A stretch of 44,417 nt of DNA, taken from IMG/VR virus record IMGVR_UViG_3300012924_000003, positions 1 through 44,417 of that record. The stretch is one strand, 5' to 3'. Under the pieces are notes generated by a model. That model had not been told where the DNA came from, did not search any database, and worked only from the letters and a program-made list of their open reading frames with translations. A program made the position numbers and the translations under genes. The DNA comes from a virus. Shown piece by piece: positions 5,842-13,955 of this stretch. Position 1 is the first letter of the stretch. Each line of letters opens with the position of its first letter.

Positions 5842-6377
5842 GCGAGCAAAACGAAGGGCGAGCTCTGAACGATGTAGCGAAGTGGACGATGATAGGCGAA
5901 TCAGGCGTTAAAGATGGGACAACGGGATCAGGCACTGTGTTCAATAGGAACCAGCGGCCAATCGCAACCCAGCTAGAGCGCATCGAGCAAGACGTAAAAG
6001 CAGCGCTGGAGGGTCAAGCACGGCTGAACGCGCTGGTAGATGGGCTGCGCGGCGACATCGATAAAAGAGCACACGTATTTCGCGGCATGGAAGCCGGAAT
6101 CACCAAACTGAGCAACGAACTTCCTCCGGCCTTTCTTGGGTTGTATGACCGGCTAACCGCTATCGAAGCAAAGCTGGACGAAGCTGAGGAACGTGCGACT
6201 AGGGAAGTGACAGCACAGGTGAGTGCAGCTCTCTCTAGTAAGTTGTATCATAAAGTAGGTCTGCCTAAATGGTGGGTACAGGACGCTGAGAAGCGGTGGC
6301 CAAACGAAGCAGGATGGCAAGACCCACGGCGGGCCAGCAAAAAGCCGCCCTCCAAGAAAGCCCAGCGTGCGAAATGA
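5838..6377 (+). CDS. Hypothetical coiled-coil protein with basic tail
   Basis: A 179-residue protein. Residues 40-130 are heptad-like helix (LERIEQDVKAALEGQ; YDRLTAIEAKLDEAEER), consistent with an oligomeric rod. The C-terminus has PKWWVQDAEKRWP and a very basic Lys/Pro-rich tail. ATGA overlaps join it to both neighbours. Its place directly before the terminase genes suggests a packaging or late-regulation role, but that is only positional. Confidence 0.65.
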   Translation: MSEQNEGRALNDVAKWTMIGESGVKDGTTGSGTVFNRNQRPIATQLERIEQDVKAALEGQARLNALVDGLRGDIDKRAHVFRGMEAGITKLSNELPPAFLGLYDRLTAIEAKLDEAEERATREVTAQVSAALSSKLYHKVGLPKWWVQDAEKRWPNEAGWQDPRRASKKPPSKKAQRAK

Positions 6378-6640
6378 TTCTTCCGTGGACAAAGAACATG
6401 GCGTGGGTCTGGCGGCTGCGTATCGCTACATGGTTGCTCGGCAAGCCCGTTAAGCTCTTACCAGGCCAAGCCATATCGATGTATTACAGAACCCCGTGGC
6501 TTTGCTATCCGGCGATTGCAAACCCAACAAACCTATTCGATGAAATGCGAGCTGAGTTGGTAGAGATAACTAGGCTTGCGGTACTGCAAACCGATACCGA
6601 AGAAGATGTACTAGAACCCATTGACAAACGGAAGAAATAG
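6374..6640 (+). CDS. Hypothetical protein
   Basis: An 88-residue protein from the coupled ATG at 6374 (ATGA with the previous stop). The N-terminal half is Trp-rich and moderately hydrophobic (WVWRLRIATWLLGKPVKLLPG), the C-terminal half acidic (DTEEDVLEP) with a basic end. The hydrophobic part could lie on a membrane, but it is short and interrupted by Arg and Lys. Function unknown. Confidence 0.6.
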   Translation: MILPWTKNMAWVWRLRIATWLLGKPVKLLPGQAISMYYRTPWLCYPAIANPTNLFDEMRAELVEITRLAVLQTDTEEDVLEPIDKRKK

Positions 6641-6649
6641 GCATTTAAT
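6621..6649 (+). promoter_or_regulatory. Promoter candidate for the terminase genes
   Basis: TTGACA (6621-6626), a 17-base spacer and TTTAAT (6644-6649) form the best sigma-70-like match in the window. It lies over the last codons of the preceding gene, 12 bases before the terS ATG. No strong Shine-Dalgarno sequence precedes terS, so a very short leader is likely. Confidence 0.5.
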
Positions 6650-6661
6650 TCAAAATTAGAA

Positions 6662-7207
6662 ATGTCCAAAAGTTCCCCACCACGCTGGAAACTCTTCGCT
6701 AGAGAATACTGCAAGGATATGAACGGTACAAAAGCCGCAATTTCAGCAGGTTACAAACAAAAAGGTGCAGCAGTTCAAGCATCAAGGATGCTAACCAACC
6801 CTAAGATTAAGTCAGAAATCGAGCGAATCCTTGCAGAAAGAGCCAAAAAACTAGACATTTCAGCCGAAAAAGTGCTTGGGGAGCTGGCAAAAATGGCTTT
6901 CTCGAACATGCAAGACTACATCAGGATTCAGAACGGCGAAGCGTATATCGACCTTTCGACCCTCACGCGAGAACAAGCAGCAGCGATCCAAGAGATTACC
7001 AGCGAAGTTTATACGGAAGGGCGAGGCGACGATGCGCGGGACATCAAACGCACTAAGTTCAAACTCGCAGAAAAGCGTGGCGCTCTCGAACTTCTTGGCA
7101 AAAATCTGAAACTGTTTACGGATAAGACTGAAATTGCCGGATTGGACGAATTAGCAACTATGTTGAGCAAGGCTCGGTCACGTGTCCAACAAACAGCTAA
7201 TGCATGA
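6662..7207 (+). CDS. terS: Terminase small subunit
   Basis: A 181-residue protein that recognises viral DNA for packaging. The N-terminus has the typical arrangement of this family: RWKLFAREYCKD, then NGTKAAISAGY, then GAAVQASRMLTNPKIKSEIE, a helix-turn-helix DNA-binding domain in the first 60 residues. A beta/helix oligomerisation region with FSNMQDYIRIQNGEAYIDLS and a C-terminal LAEKRGALELLGKNLKLF helix follow. It overlaps the large subunit by 26 bases, as is usual for a terS-terL pair. Confidence 0.9.
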   Translation: MSKSSPPRWKLFAREYCKDMNGTKAAISAGYKQKGAAVQASRMLTNPKIKSEIERILAERAKKLDISAEKVLGELAKMAFSNMQDYIRIQNGEAYIDLSTLTREQAAAIQEITSEVYTEGRGDDARDIKRTKFKLAEKRGALELLGKNLKLFTDKTEIAGLDELATMLSKARSRVQQTANA

Positions 7208-8726
7208 TATTTCGGGCTTTACGCGTGACCCGCTTGGCTTCATTCGGTATATCTATCCGTGGGGTGAAAGTGAGCTTACTGACTCACAAGGGCCACGAAA
7301 GTGGCAAGGCGAGTTCCTAAAGCTCGTTGGCGACCATTTAGAGGATTCAGCAACACAGTTCCAACCACTTCAAATCTCAATCGCCTCCGGGCACGGCATT
7401 GGCAAATCGGCTCTGGTAGGCATGTTCACCCACTGGGCGATGAGCACCTGTGAAGATTGCCGCGTAGTCATCACTGCGAATAGCGACCCGCAGTTGAGAA
7501 CCAAGACTTGGCCGGAAGTATCGAAGTGGTTCCGGCTTGGCATCAATGCCAACTGGTTCACGGTAAACGCCGAATCCATAACGATTAAGCAGGAAAAGCA
7601 CGCACCAATCTGGCGAACTGACCGGCTTACCTGGTCAACCAACAATCCCCAAGCGTTTGCCGGATTGCACAATAAAGGCAAACGCATCGTTGTGATTTTC
7701 GATGAGGCTTCGGAGATTGATGATGTCATCTGGGAAGTGACTCAAGGCGCGTTAACCGATGAAAACACAGAGATTATTTGGCTGGCGTTTGGCAATCCAA
7801 CTCAGAATACCGGCAGATTCAGGGAGTGCTTTGGCAAATACAAGCATCGCTGGAAGAACATTCAGATTGATTCGCGGACAGTAGAAGGGACGAATAAGAC
7901 CGAAATTGAGAATTGGATCAAGGATTATGGCTTGGATTCCGACTTTGTGCGAGTTCGTGTGCGAGGAGAATTCCCGCGAGCAGGGTCTAATCAGTTCATT
8001 CCAAGCGACATAGTAGCGAAAGCGAGGGCTACAATCATCGAAGGCTCTCTGCATCTGCCTAAAATCCTATCGGTGGATGTGGCCAGATTCGGCGATGACC
8101 AAACGGTTATCGGCATGAGGCAAGGCCGGAGATTCAAGATTCTCAGAAAGTATCGCGGCTTGGATACGGTAGAAACTACACGATTCATCATAGACCATAT
8201 TGAGAAAGAAGAGCCGGACGCCATCATTATCGATGGAGATGGGCTTGGCGCTGGAGTGATAGACAATCTGAACCATAGGGGTTTCAGGGACATAGTTTTC
8301 GAGTTTCACGGCGGAGAGACGGCTCAGAACAGTGAAATGTACTTCAATCGGCGAGCTGAGGTGTGGGGACTGGCTCGGTCGTGGCTCAAAAGTGGCGCTG
8401 AGATTCCAGACGATCCTGAGCTTGAAAGCGACCTGACTGGCCCGCAATATGGCTTTTCCGCCAAGCAGCAAGTCCAGCTAGAAAAGAAGGAAGATATGAA
8501 GAAACGAGGTCTCTCGTCGCCGGATTCTGGAGATTGCCTAGCGCAGACATTCGATGTCAAAGTAGCTGTTTCAAGAGAGGCAGAAGCGGAAGAGCGCGTC
8601 CGGCATAAGATGGAGCAGGTTGAGCCAAGCGAGAAGATGGTTCACTATCACCGAATTCTGGCGGAAGAAAAGGCCATGCACCCGAAGCAGTTCAAGATTA
8701 AAAAGCACTGGCGATTCGCACGTTAA
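7182..8726 (+). CDS. terL: Terminase large subunit (ATPase-nuclease)
   Basis: A 514-residue packaging motor. Residues 69-76 (SGHGIGKS) are the Walker A loop and 170-176 (VVIFDEA) the Walker B with catalytic Glu. The RNase H-like nuclease domain follows with SVDVARFGDD (D299), IIIDGDG (D351) and a C-terminal SPDSGDCLAQ (about 446-455). It pumps DNA into the prohead through the portal and cuts the concatemer. The start is GTG at 7182; an ATG at 7200 is the alternative. A 190-base regulatory gap follows. Confidence 0.95.
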   Translation: MSNKQLMHDISGFTRDPLGFIRYIYPWGESELTDSQGPRKWQGEFLKLVGDHLEDSATQFQPLQISIASGHGIGKSALVGMFTHWAMSTCEDCRVVITANSDPQLRTKTWPEVSKWFRLGINANWFTVNAESITIKQEKHAPIWRTDRLTWSTNNPQAFAGLHNKGKRIVVIFDEASEIDDVIWEVTQGALTDENTEIIWLAFGNPTQNTGRFRECFGKYKHRWKNIQIDSRTVEGTNKTEIENWIKDYGLDSDFVRVRVRGEFPRAGSNQFIPSDIVAKARATIIEGSLHLPKILSVDVARFGDDQTVIGMRQGRRFKILRKYRGLDTVETTRFIIDHIEKEEPDAIIIDGDGLGAGVIDNLNHRGFRDIVFEFHGGETAQNSEMYFNRRAEVWGLARSWLKSGAEIPDDPELESDLTGPQYGFSAKQQVQLEKKEDMKKRGLSSPDSGDCLAQTFDVKVAVSREAEAEERVRHKMEQVEPSEKMVHYHRILAEEKAMHPKQFKIKKHWRFAR

Positions 8727-8841
8727 CCGATGCGGAAACAGCTCCGAACGCGACCCGTCGAGGGGCTTGCATCGCTATTCGTCGTCCCCGCACCGGGTTT
8801 GGTTATGAGTTCAAAGTAACACTTTTTGACTAGACAAAAAC

Positions 8842-8855
8842 GTTCCACGTGGAAC
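8842..8855. promoter_or_regulatory. parS-like palindrome
   Basis: GTTCCACGTGGAAC is a perfect 14-bp palindrome. It matches the core of chromosomal parS sites bound by ParB: against the Bacillus-type consensus TGTTNCACGTGAAACA it agrees at 14 of 16 positions over the extended site. From memory, Pseudomonas-type sites carry the GTTCCAC/GTGGAAC arms exactly. No parA or parB gene is visible in the phage. It could also be an operator, or a weak hairpin before the terminator. Confidence 0.5.
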
Positions 8856-8860
8856 AATTT

Positions 8861-8880
8861 ACGTCACTGTGACGTTTTTT
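8861..8880 (+). terminator. Rho-independent terminator after terL
   Basis: The inverted repeat ACGTCAC-T-GTGACGT (8861-8875) runs straight into six T residues (8875-8880). It can fold as a 6-bp stem with a CTG loop. It would end transcription from the terS promoter before the head operon. The stem is short, so termination may be partial. Confidence 0.55.
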
Positions 8881-8882
8881 GC

Positions 8883-8910
8883 TTGACGGCTACGGTAAAT
8901 AGCGTATTGT
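8883..8910 (+). promoter_or_regulatory. Promoter candidate for the head operon
   Basis: TTGACG (8883-8888), a 16-base spacer and TATTGT (8905-8910) follow directly on the terminator. Exactly 6 bases separate the -10 hexamer from the ATG at 8917, so transcription should begin at or next to the start codon. No Shine-Dalgarno sequence is present. Confidence 0.5.
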
Positions 8911-8916
8911 TGCCGC

Positions 8917-9171
8917 ATGAGTCGATTCTCTGAAGCCTGGGAGCGAATCACAAAGTCGAGGTATACCTGCTACTTAGAGCAGGAGCTGGAACGTACCCGC
9001 ACCGAGTTGCGGCAGTGGCAAGAGATTTTCCTCACGCATGAAGGGCTTCCCAAGCTAAACCAAGAAATTCCCCGGCCATTGCCGAAGATGGGCAACCGGA
9101 TGTTGCCAAGCCAGATGAAAGCCAAACTGGAATCGTTCACCACGCCGAAGGAGAAGCCGAATGTTTCTTAG
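8917..9171 (+). CDS. Hypothetical protein, first gene after the regulatory gap
   Basis: An 84-residue protein with a helical, Glu/Arg-rich N-terminal half (LEQELERTRTELRQWQEIFL) and a Pro/Lys-rich C-terminal half. It appears to be made from a leaderless transcript. Its end overlaps the next gene by 11 bases. No family recognised; its place before the portal suggests a small head-assembly or packaging accessory. Confidence 0.6.
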   Translation: MSRFSEAWERITKSRYTCYLEQELERTRTELRQWQEIFLTHEGLPKLNQEIPRPLPKMGNRMLPSQMKAKLESFTTPKEKPNVS

Positions 9172-9361
9172 TGCCGAAAACAAAGACCATCTTACGGGAT
9201 TCGTAAACCGTGGAGACTTTGCTGGGCTAATCTTTTACGTTGAAGCGTTGGAACATCCTCAAGTCGCTCCTGATGAATCTCCAGTTCCTGCAATTGAAGC
9301 GCAGGCCGAAGCAGAAACAGCAAGCAATATTGCCGAAGCGGAGAAAGCCAATGGCAACTAG
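9161..9361 (+). CDS. Small acidic hypothetical protein
   Basis: A 66-residue protein. Residues 1-30 look folded (LSAENKDHLTGFVNRGDFAG). The rest is an Ala/Glu/Pro-rich tail (IEAQAEAETASNIAEAEKANG), probably disordered. It overlaps both neighbours by 11 bases. Function unknown. Confidence 0.6.
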   Translation: MFLSAENKDHLTGFVNRGDFAGLIFYVEALEHPQVAPDESPVPAIEAQAEAETASNIAEAEKANGN

Positions 9362-9488
9362 TGGCGGAGCGGTAGACGCTTTGCAGCGCGAGCTTATCAA
9401 GAGCAAGGGCAAGAAGCGCGGCCCGAAGAAAAGAGATTTGCCCACCAAGCGCGAGATGGAAAAGATGGTACGCGACTTAAAGGGCTAA
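9351..9488 (+). CDS. Small basic protein (45 residues)
   Basis: It starts MATSGGAVDALQRELIKSK, then KGKKRGPKKRDLPTKREMEK, and is very rich in Lys and Arg. The ATG at 9351 lies inside the end of the previous gene and the codons continue past its stop. A DNA- or RNA-binding role fits the charge but is unproven. It alternates with an acidic neighbour, which might be a binding partner. Confidence 0.5.
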   Translation: MATSGGAVDALQRELIKSKGKKRGPKKRDLPTKREMEKMVRDLKG

Positions 9489-9516
9489 CGAGCGTCGAGG
9501 GAGAAAAGAGCAACGA

Positions 9517-9717
9517 ATGTTCGTTCCTTTATCCCAGAAAGTGAATCCGGATGGGTCGATTCAAGTGATTTCACAAAATTTCGTCAATGGCATATTTGCC
9601 CAGCGGTATCAAGGCGCCACGATTAGCGGGACTTTGACTGTCGGGCCGTATACGCCGGACATTCCAGGTGCTGAAGCGCAGGTTTTGATAGCGGTAACCG
9701 TAACGCCATTGAGCTGA
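9517..9717 (+). CDS. Small beta-rich structural-type protein
   Basis: A 66-residue protein preceded by a good ribosome-binding site (GGGAGAAAAGAG). Its sequence is beta-rich, Gly/Pro/Val-rich and free of Cys (GATISGTLTVGPYTPDIPG), like small virion or decoration proteins. It lies among head genes. Family not recognised. Confidence 0.6.
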   Translation: MFVPLSQKVNPDGSIQVISQNFVNGIFAQRYQGATISGTLTVGPYTPDIPGAEAQVLIAVTVTPLS

Positions 9718-9731
9718 GAAAGGCGGCGCAC

Positions 9732-9899
9732 ATGAGTTTCAAGGCCGTGCAAGGCAAGATTGAAAAGGAAGGCTATTCCAAGCGAGCAGCCGGAGCAATT
9801 CTGGCTAACGCTTCGCGGCACGCATCGCCAGCGGCAAAGAAAGCCAATCCGCGATTGAACCGTGTTAGCGGCGGCAAGAAAGGTAAATTTCGAATCTAA
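9732..9899 (+). CDS. Conserved small basic phage protein
   Basis: A 55-residue protein with the pattern FKAVQGKIEKEGYSKRAAGAILANASRHASPAAKKANPRLNRV (given here in two parts: KIEKEGYSKRAAGAILA and SPAAKKANPRL). I recognise this as a small basic protein seen next to head genes in many tailed phages, with unknown function. Its TAA overlaps the next ATG (TAATG). Confidence 0.7.
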   Translation: MSFKAVQGKIEKEGYSKRAAGAILANASRHASPAAKKANPRLNRVSGGKKGKFRI

Positions 9900-10228
9900 T
9901 GGCCATAACCAAAGTATTTCCGATAGCTACCGTAGGGCCGATTGATGCCGCGATTTCTGCTCCTGTGGCTGGCAGTCCATTCGCTTTCAAGATGCACGAA
10001 GCGACGGGTGATTTCAGCGCCATGTTCATCGTCAGCGGAACGGTGACTACGTTGAGCGCTGATTTGCAGACTAGCCCGGATGGCGGAACGACTTGGGTAA
10101 ACGTGACCACGGCATTTCTTACTGCTGCTGGCGGGAAATTACTAACTCCAGCCATTAGTGGAGCTTTGTATCGCCTGAACTACACCACGGCTTCCGGCTC
10201 GATTAACGTTTCGGCGGTATCCAACTAA
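9899..10228 (+). CDS. Probable virion beta-sandwich protein
   Basis: A 109-residue protein of low charge, rich in Ala, Thr, Ser and Val, predicted all beta (SGTVTTLSADLQTSPDGGTT; GALYRLNYTTASGSINV). Such proteins upstream of the portal are often head decorations or fibres. It is directly followed by the portal GTG start. No enzymatic motif. Confidence 0.6.
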   Translation: MAITKVFPIATVGPIDAAISAPVAGSPFAFKMHEATGDFSAMFIVSGTVTTLSADLQTSPDGGTTWVNVTTAFLTAAGGKLLTPAISGALYRLNYTTASGSINVSAVSN

Positions 10229-12592
10229 GTGGCAACGCCTCCCATCCCGGCGCAAGGCCAGCCATCCGTCGATCCAAACAATTTGCCGCGTGAGAAATGG
10301 TGGCCTCTTTGGAACCTCTTGATGGAGTTGGAGCGGATTGATGATATTCCGCGCCGCGAAGAGGTCAAACTGATTCTCCAGCGCAGACTGTACATGCGCG
10401 GAGAGCAGTATTGGTGGTACAACAACGACGCGGGAGCATGGTATCCGCCAAACGTTTTGCCGGTAGGCTTCGACTCCAACGATGTTTCCAGCACCAGTTT
10501 CAGGAATGTCACCAACATTTTCCAAGCTACCGGCCTAAGTCTGTCCTCTGTCATTACTCAGAACAATACGCAGAGTCAGTTCTTTCCGAAGTCGCCTTCC
10601 GACCCGCAAGACGTTTCCACCGCCAAGAATGCCAGCAAGTTTGTGGATACTGTCCATCGCAAGAATGATTGGCAGAAGCGCATGGACGAATGTGGTTATT
10701 TCATGCTGACCGATGGTTTCTTCGGAGCTAATGTCCGGTACATCAGCGACGGCGAAAAGTTTGGGTATGACGAACGCGACATCCTCGCTCCGGTAGAAGT
10801 CCCGATTGGGCAGGCTACCGTCTCATGCCCTCAGTGTGGATACGAAGCGGAAGGAACGACGGAGACTCAGCCAACATGCCCTGATTGTGGCCAGCCATTG
10901 ACCGAGAATCCAGCACCTACCGCTACTTCAGTGCAGTCTGTCGGAACGATGCAGATTCCCAAGGGTGAAGAAGTCATCAGCATGGTTCCCGGCCTGCAAA
11001 TCAGGCGCACGGCTTATGCCGATGAGCAGCAAGACTTTCTGTACATGGACTGGGTTACGGACATCGACAAATCGGTGGTGATAGCGACCTACCCAGAGAA
11101 GGAAGATGACCTCAGCGGGGCAACGGGTGGAGATGATTCTGGAACAGCGGCAAGTTACGAAAGAATTGCGCGAAGGCTTCTCTATCTGGGAACTGGCAGG
11201 CATTCAGGGGTGACGCTTGAAGGTTTGGGAACATTTCAGCGGGCGTGGATACGGCCAAAATCGTTTTACCGCATCACGGACAAAGCACTTCGGGCAGAAT
11301 ACCTGCAAATGTATCCGAAGGGCGTCAAAATCGTATTCTTCAATGGCGTGTACTGCGAATCGAAGGCCGAGAGCATGGATGAAGCGTGGGAAACCATGCA
11401 CACGATGCCCGGAGAAGGGTCGATCCGCGAGACGCTAATTAGCTCGATTCTGCCAGTGCAAGACCAGCTCAACGATTGCGTCAACCTGCTGTTTGAAATC
11501 TGCATGAATGGCGTGCCAGAGGGTTTTGCGGATTCAGGCTTGCTGGATTTTGAGGCTCGCAACGAACAAGTGGCCTCTGCGGGGAACGTAACTCCTGTGA
11601 CTTTGGCTCCGAATCAGGACATTCGGTCAAAGCTATCATTTGTTCCAGCGGTTGAACCAAGCATGGCGATGATGCGCTTCATCGAAATGCTGCTGAATTC
11701 CATTCCACAGTTCCTATCAGGCAATTTCCCTGCTCTGTTCGGTGGAGATACAGGTGGAAACAATACCGCTTCAGGGATTGCGACTCAGCGTAATCAGGCA
11801 ATGGGCCGGATTGGCAGAGTGTGGAGAAATTTCCAGTGTTTTCTGGCTAACGTAGATGCCAAAGCAGTGAAATGTTTCGCCAACAACCGTACTGAGGACA
11901 TGGAAATCGCCCAGCAAGGCGCTAACGGAGAATTTGATTCAGATTTTGTGCGGCTGGAAGACATGCAAGGCAATATCGTGGCTTATCCCGAAGTAGATTC
12001 GCAGTTTCCGGTGCTGGAAGCCGATGTTCGAGCGTTGTTGCTGAATATGTGGAACGGTGCCAACCCTATCTTCCTGCAAACCATTGCTTCGCCAGAGAAT
12101 CTGGAATATTTGTTCAGAACGATGGGCATTTCCGATATTCAAGTACCTGGCGAGCAGCAACGCAAGAAAACCAATATGGACATCAGCCAATTAGTGCAAG
12201 AACAGCCGCAAGTAGCACCTGCATCAGTGAATCCGCAGACAGGCCAGAAGATTCCGCCTCAGCCGATTCCCAGTTTGCAGCCTGACCCGAACATCGATGA
12301 TTTGAAAGTAGCGGCGGCCACGGCAAAAGGCTGGCTCATCAGCGACAAAGGGTTAGCCATGAAACAGTCCAATCCGGCTGGTTACATGAATGTCGCGCTA
12401 TTTTCCAAAGCCTGCCAAATGATGGAAAAACAACAAGAATTGCAGCAATTAATGGCGGCACAAGCAGCGCAAGGCAAAGGCCCGATGGCCGACATTTCTG
12501 GTGCTGAGTCGATGAATGCTCCGCCACATTTGAGTCCGGCTGAAGCGCAGCCACCAACGAGTTCTGCATCGCCGTCAGGTGCGGGAGCATAG
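10229..12592 (+). CDS. Portal protein with inserted zinc ribbon
   Basis: A 787-residue protein, the right size and position (after terL, before scaffold and capsid) for a podovirus-type portal, the dodecameric ring that admits DNA. The N-terminal region (RRLYMRGEQYWWYNND; FRNVTNIFQATGLSLSS) and the long Gln/Pro/Ala-rich C-terminal tail agree with that. An unexpected CPQC-x13-CPDC zinc ribbon (C200, C203, C217, C220) interrupts the clip or wing region. The start is GTG, one base after the preceding stop. The Gln-rich region from about 690 on could form the barrel or crown. Confidence 0.85.
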   Translation: MATPPIPAQGQPSVDPNNLPREKWWPLWNLLMELERIDDIPRREEVKLILQRRLYMRGEQYWWYNNDAGAWYPPNVLPVGFDSNDVSSTSFRNVTNIFQATGLSLSSVITQNNTQSQFFPKSPSDPQDVSTAKNASKFVDTVHRKNDWQKRMDECGYFMLTDGFFGANVRYISDGEKFGYDERDILAPVEVPIGQATVSCPQCGYEAEGTTETQPTCPDCGQPLTENPAPTATSVQSVGTMQIPKGEEVISMVPGLQIRRTAYADEQQDFLYMDWVTDIDKSVVIATYPEKEDDLSGATGGDDSGTAASYERIARRLLYLGTGRHSGVTLEGLGTFQRAWIRPKSFYRITDKALRAEYLQMYPKGVKIVFFNGVYCESKAESMDEAWETMHTMPGEGSIRETLISSILPVQDQLNDCVNLLFEICMNGVPEGFADSGLLDFEARNEQVASAGNVTPVTLAPNQDIRSKLSFVPAVEPSMAMMRFIEMLLNSIPQFLSGNFPALFGGDTGGNNTASGIATQRNQAMGRIGRVWRNFQCFLANVDAKAVKCFANNRTEDMEIAQQGANGEFDSDFVRLEDMQGNIVAYPEVDSQFPVLEADVRALLLNMWNGANPIFLQTIASPENLEYLFRTMGISDIQVPGEQQRKKTNMDISQLVQEQPQVAPASVNPQTGQKIPPQPIPSLQPDPNIDDLKVAAATAKGWLISDKGLAMKQSNPAGYMNVALFSKACQMMEKQQELQQLMAAQAAQGKGPMADISGAESMNAPPHLSPAEAQPPTSSASPSGAGA

Positions 12593-12643
12593 AGAGCATC
12601 GCTTCGTCAGCGTTAAACGACGTAGCTCTCAAGGAGAAAGTGA

Positions 12644-13924
12644 ATGGCAACAGCAGTCGTAACACCACCAGCGGACAGTCTTGAGCAGAAGTTTGCCAAG
12701 ATTGAAAGCAACGCAGCAAGTGTGGCTGCGGTACCGGGAACGCCGACACCAAGCGTAGAAACGCCTGCAACACCTCCGGCAGCGGTGCCGGGACAGGAAA
12801 CTCCTGCTGAAAAACCGATTGAAGGCGTGGAACCGGAAGAACCAGAAGTTAATTTGGAAGCAGCACCAGAAACAAGCGGAGATTTCTCTCGTTACAAACC
12901 TTTGTTTCAGGAGAACCCGGAACTGCGGCAAATCCTGGGACGGGAAAAAGCCTTTACCGAGATGCAGGGCGAACAGCCATTCAGTGAATTCAAAGAGATT
13001 CACGAACGGGTGCCAACTCTTGCGGATGCGGAAAGGCTAGTCGAAGAATCAGAGAATGCGCGGGAGTTTGGCCGGACCTACCGGGAAAGCCCTGTGCAAT
13101 TCGTTGAGAGCCTTCGAGAGAGTGACCCCAACGCTTTTGGCAAGCTGATTTCCGACCTGCCTGACATCCTAGCCAAGACTGATGTAAATTCCTGGCGGGC
13201 ACAGGCCACCAGTTATCTTGACCCGGTACTAGCGAATCTTCACGGAATCGCCGTACGGGAAAACAATGAGGCATTGCAGCAAGCCGTTCAATTAGTGGCT
13301 CAGTCACTGGGCATCGCTCCCGGCAGCCGTACTTCCGCCGTGGGCAATAGCGAAGTGGAAGAGTTGCGAAAGAAACTTGCTGAAAAGGAAAGTTCGGAAG
13401 GACAGCAAGCGTTTCAGAATTTTTGGTCACAAACCGATTCCAAAGTCATGGATCAATCTATCTCGGAAATCGAAAGCACGTTGAAAAAGACAGTGCCTTT
13501 GGCTACCGAGTCACAGATGAAACGCATGGTGGGAGAGGTTTACGACAATTTATTAAAGGCGCTTGGCGCTCAACCGCAATTCGTCGCGCAAGTGGACACT
13601 TACCGCCAAAACGCGAAGAAGGGCCGGATGGGCATTTCCGACCACAATGCCATCGTTGATTTCAGCTTTAAGCGGGCTAAGTTGGTCATCCCGCGAATTG
13701 CCAGAGACGTAGCAAGAGAATGGAATGAATCCATCTTGCAGACCAACAACAAGCAAAACGAACAAAAATCGGCTATCGCCGCAAAAACCAAAGATGTAGG
13801 TTCCGGGCCACAAGCTACCACTTCCGCTGCTGCTGCCGTGCCGAAGAGCGGCAAAATGACATCGGAAGATATTTTCAAGGCTATGGAGTCCGGTACGTAC
13901 ATTCCGCCGAAGTCGCGGGTTTAG
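12644..13924 (+). CDS. Scaffold-like protein
   Basis: A 426-residue protein between portal and major capsid, where scaffolding proteins lie. The first 85 residues are Pro/Ala/Glu/Thr-rich and disordered. The rest is mainly helical and charged, and it ends in a small basic C-terminal segment (SEDIFKAMESGTYIPPKSRV), the part that binds coat protein in other scaffolds. A strong AAGGAG site precedes the ATG. A fused protease domain was looked for and no Ser-His motif seen. Confidence 0.75.
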   Translation: MATAVVTPPADSLEQKFAKIESNAASVAAVPGTPTPSVETPATPPAAVPGQETPAEKPIEGVEPEEPEVNLEAAPETSGDFSRYKPLFQENPELRQILGREKAFTEMQGEQPFSEFKEIHERVPTLADAERLVEESENAREFGRTYRESPVQFVESLRESDPNAFGKLISDLPDILAKTDVNSWRAQATSYLDPVLANLHGIAVRENNEALQQAVQLVAQSLGIAPGSRTSAVGNSEVEELRKKLAEKESSEGQQAFQNFWSQTDSKVMDQSISEIESTLKKTVPLATESQMKRMVGEVYDNLLKALGAQPQFVAQVDTYRQNAKKGRMGISDHNAIVDFSFKRAKLVIPRIARDVAREWNESILQTNNKQNEQKSAIAAKTKDVGSGPQATTSAAAAVPKSGKMTSEDIFKAMESGTYIPPKSRV

Positions 13925-13955
13925 TTTTTAGCGGGGATGCCAAAAGGAGAATCAA

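Larger units (their letters stand above)
8727..8916. other. Regulatory gap between terL and the next gene
   Basis: No convincing gene lies here. The second half packs a 14-bp palindrome, a terminator and a promoter into about 75 bases; these are listed separately. The first 90 bases hold only a 29-codon ATG frame (8730-8819) without support. Confidence 0.7.

Noticed and set aside
8730-8819. 29-codon ATG frame after terL
   Set aside because: It has no ribosome-binding site, no homologue-like features and no coupling to neighbours.
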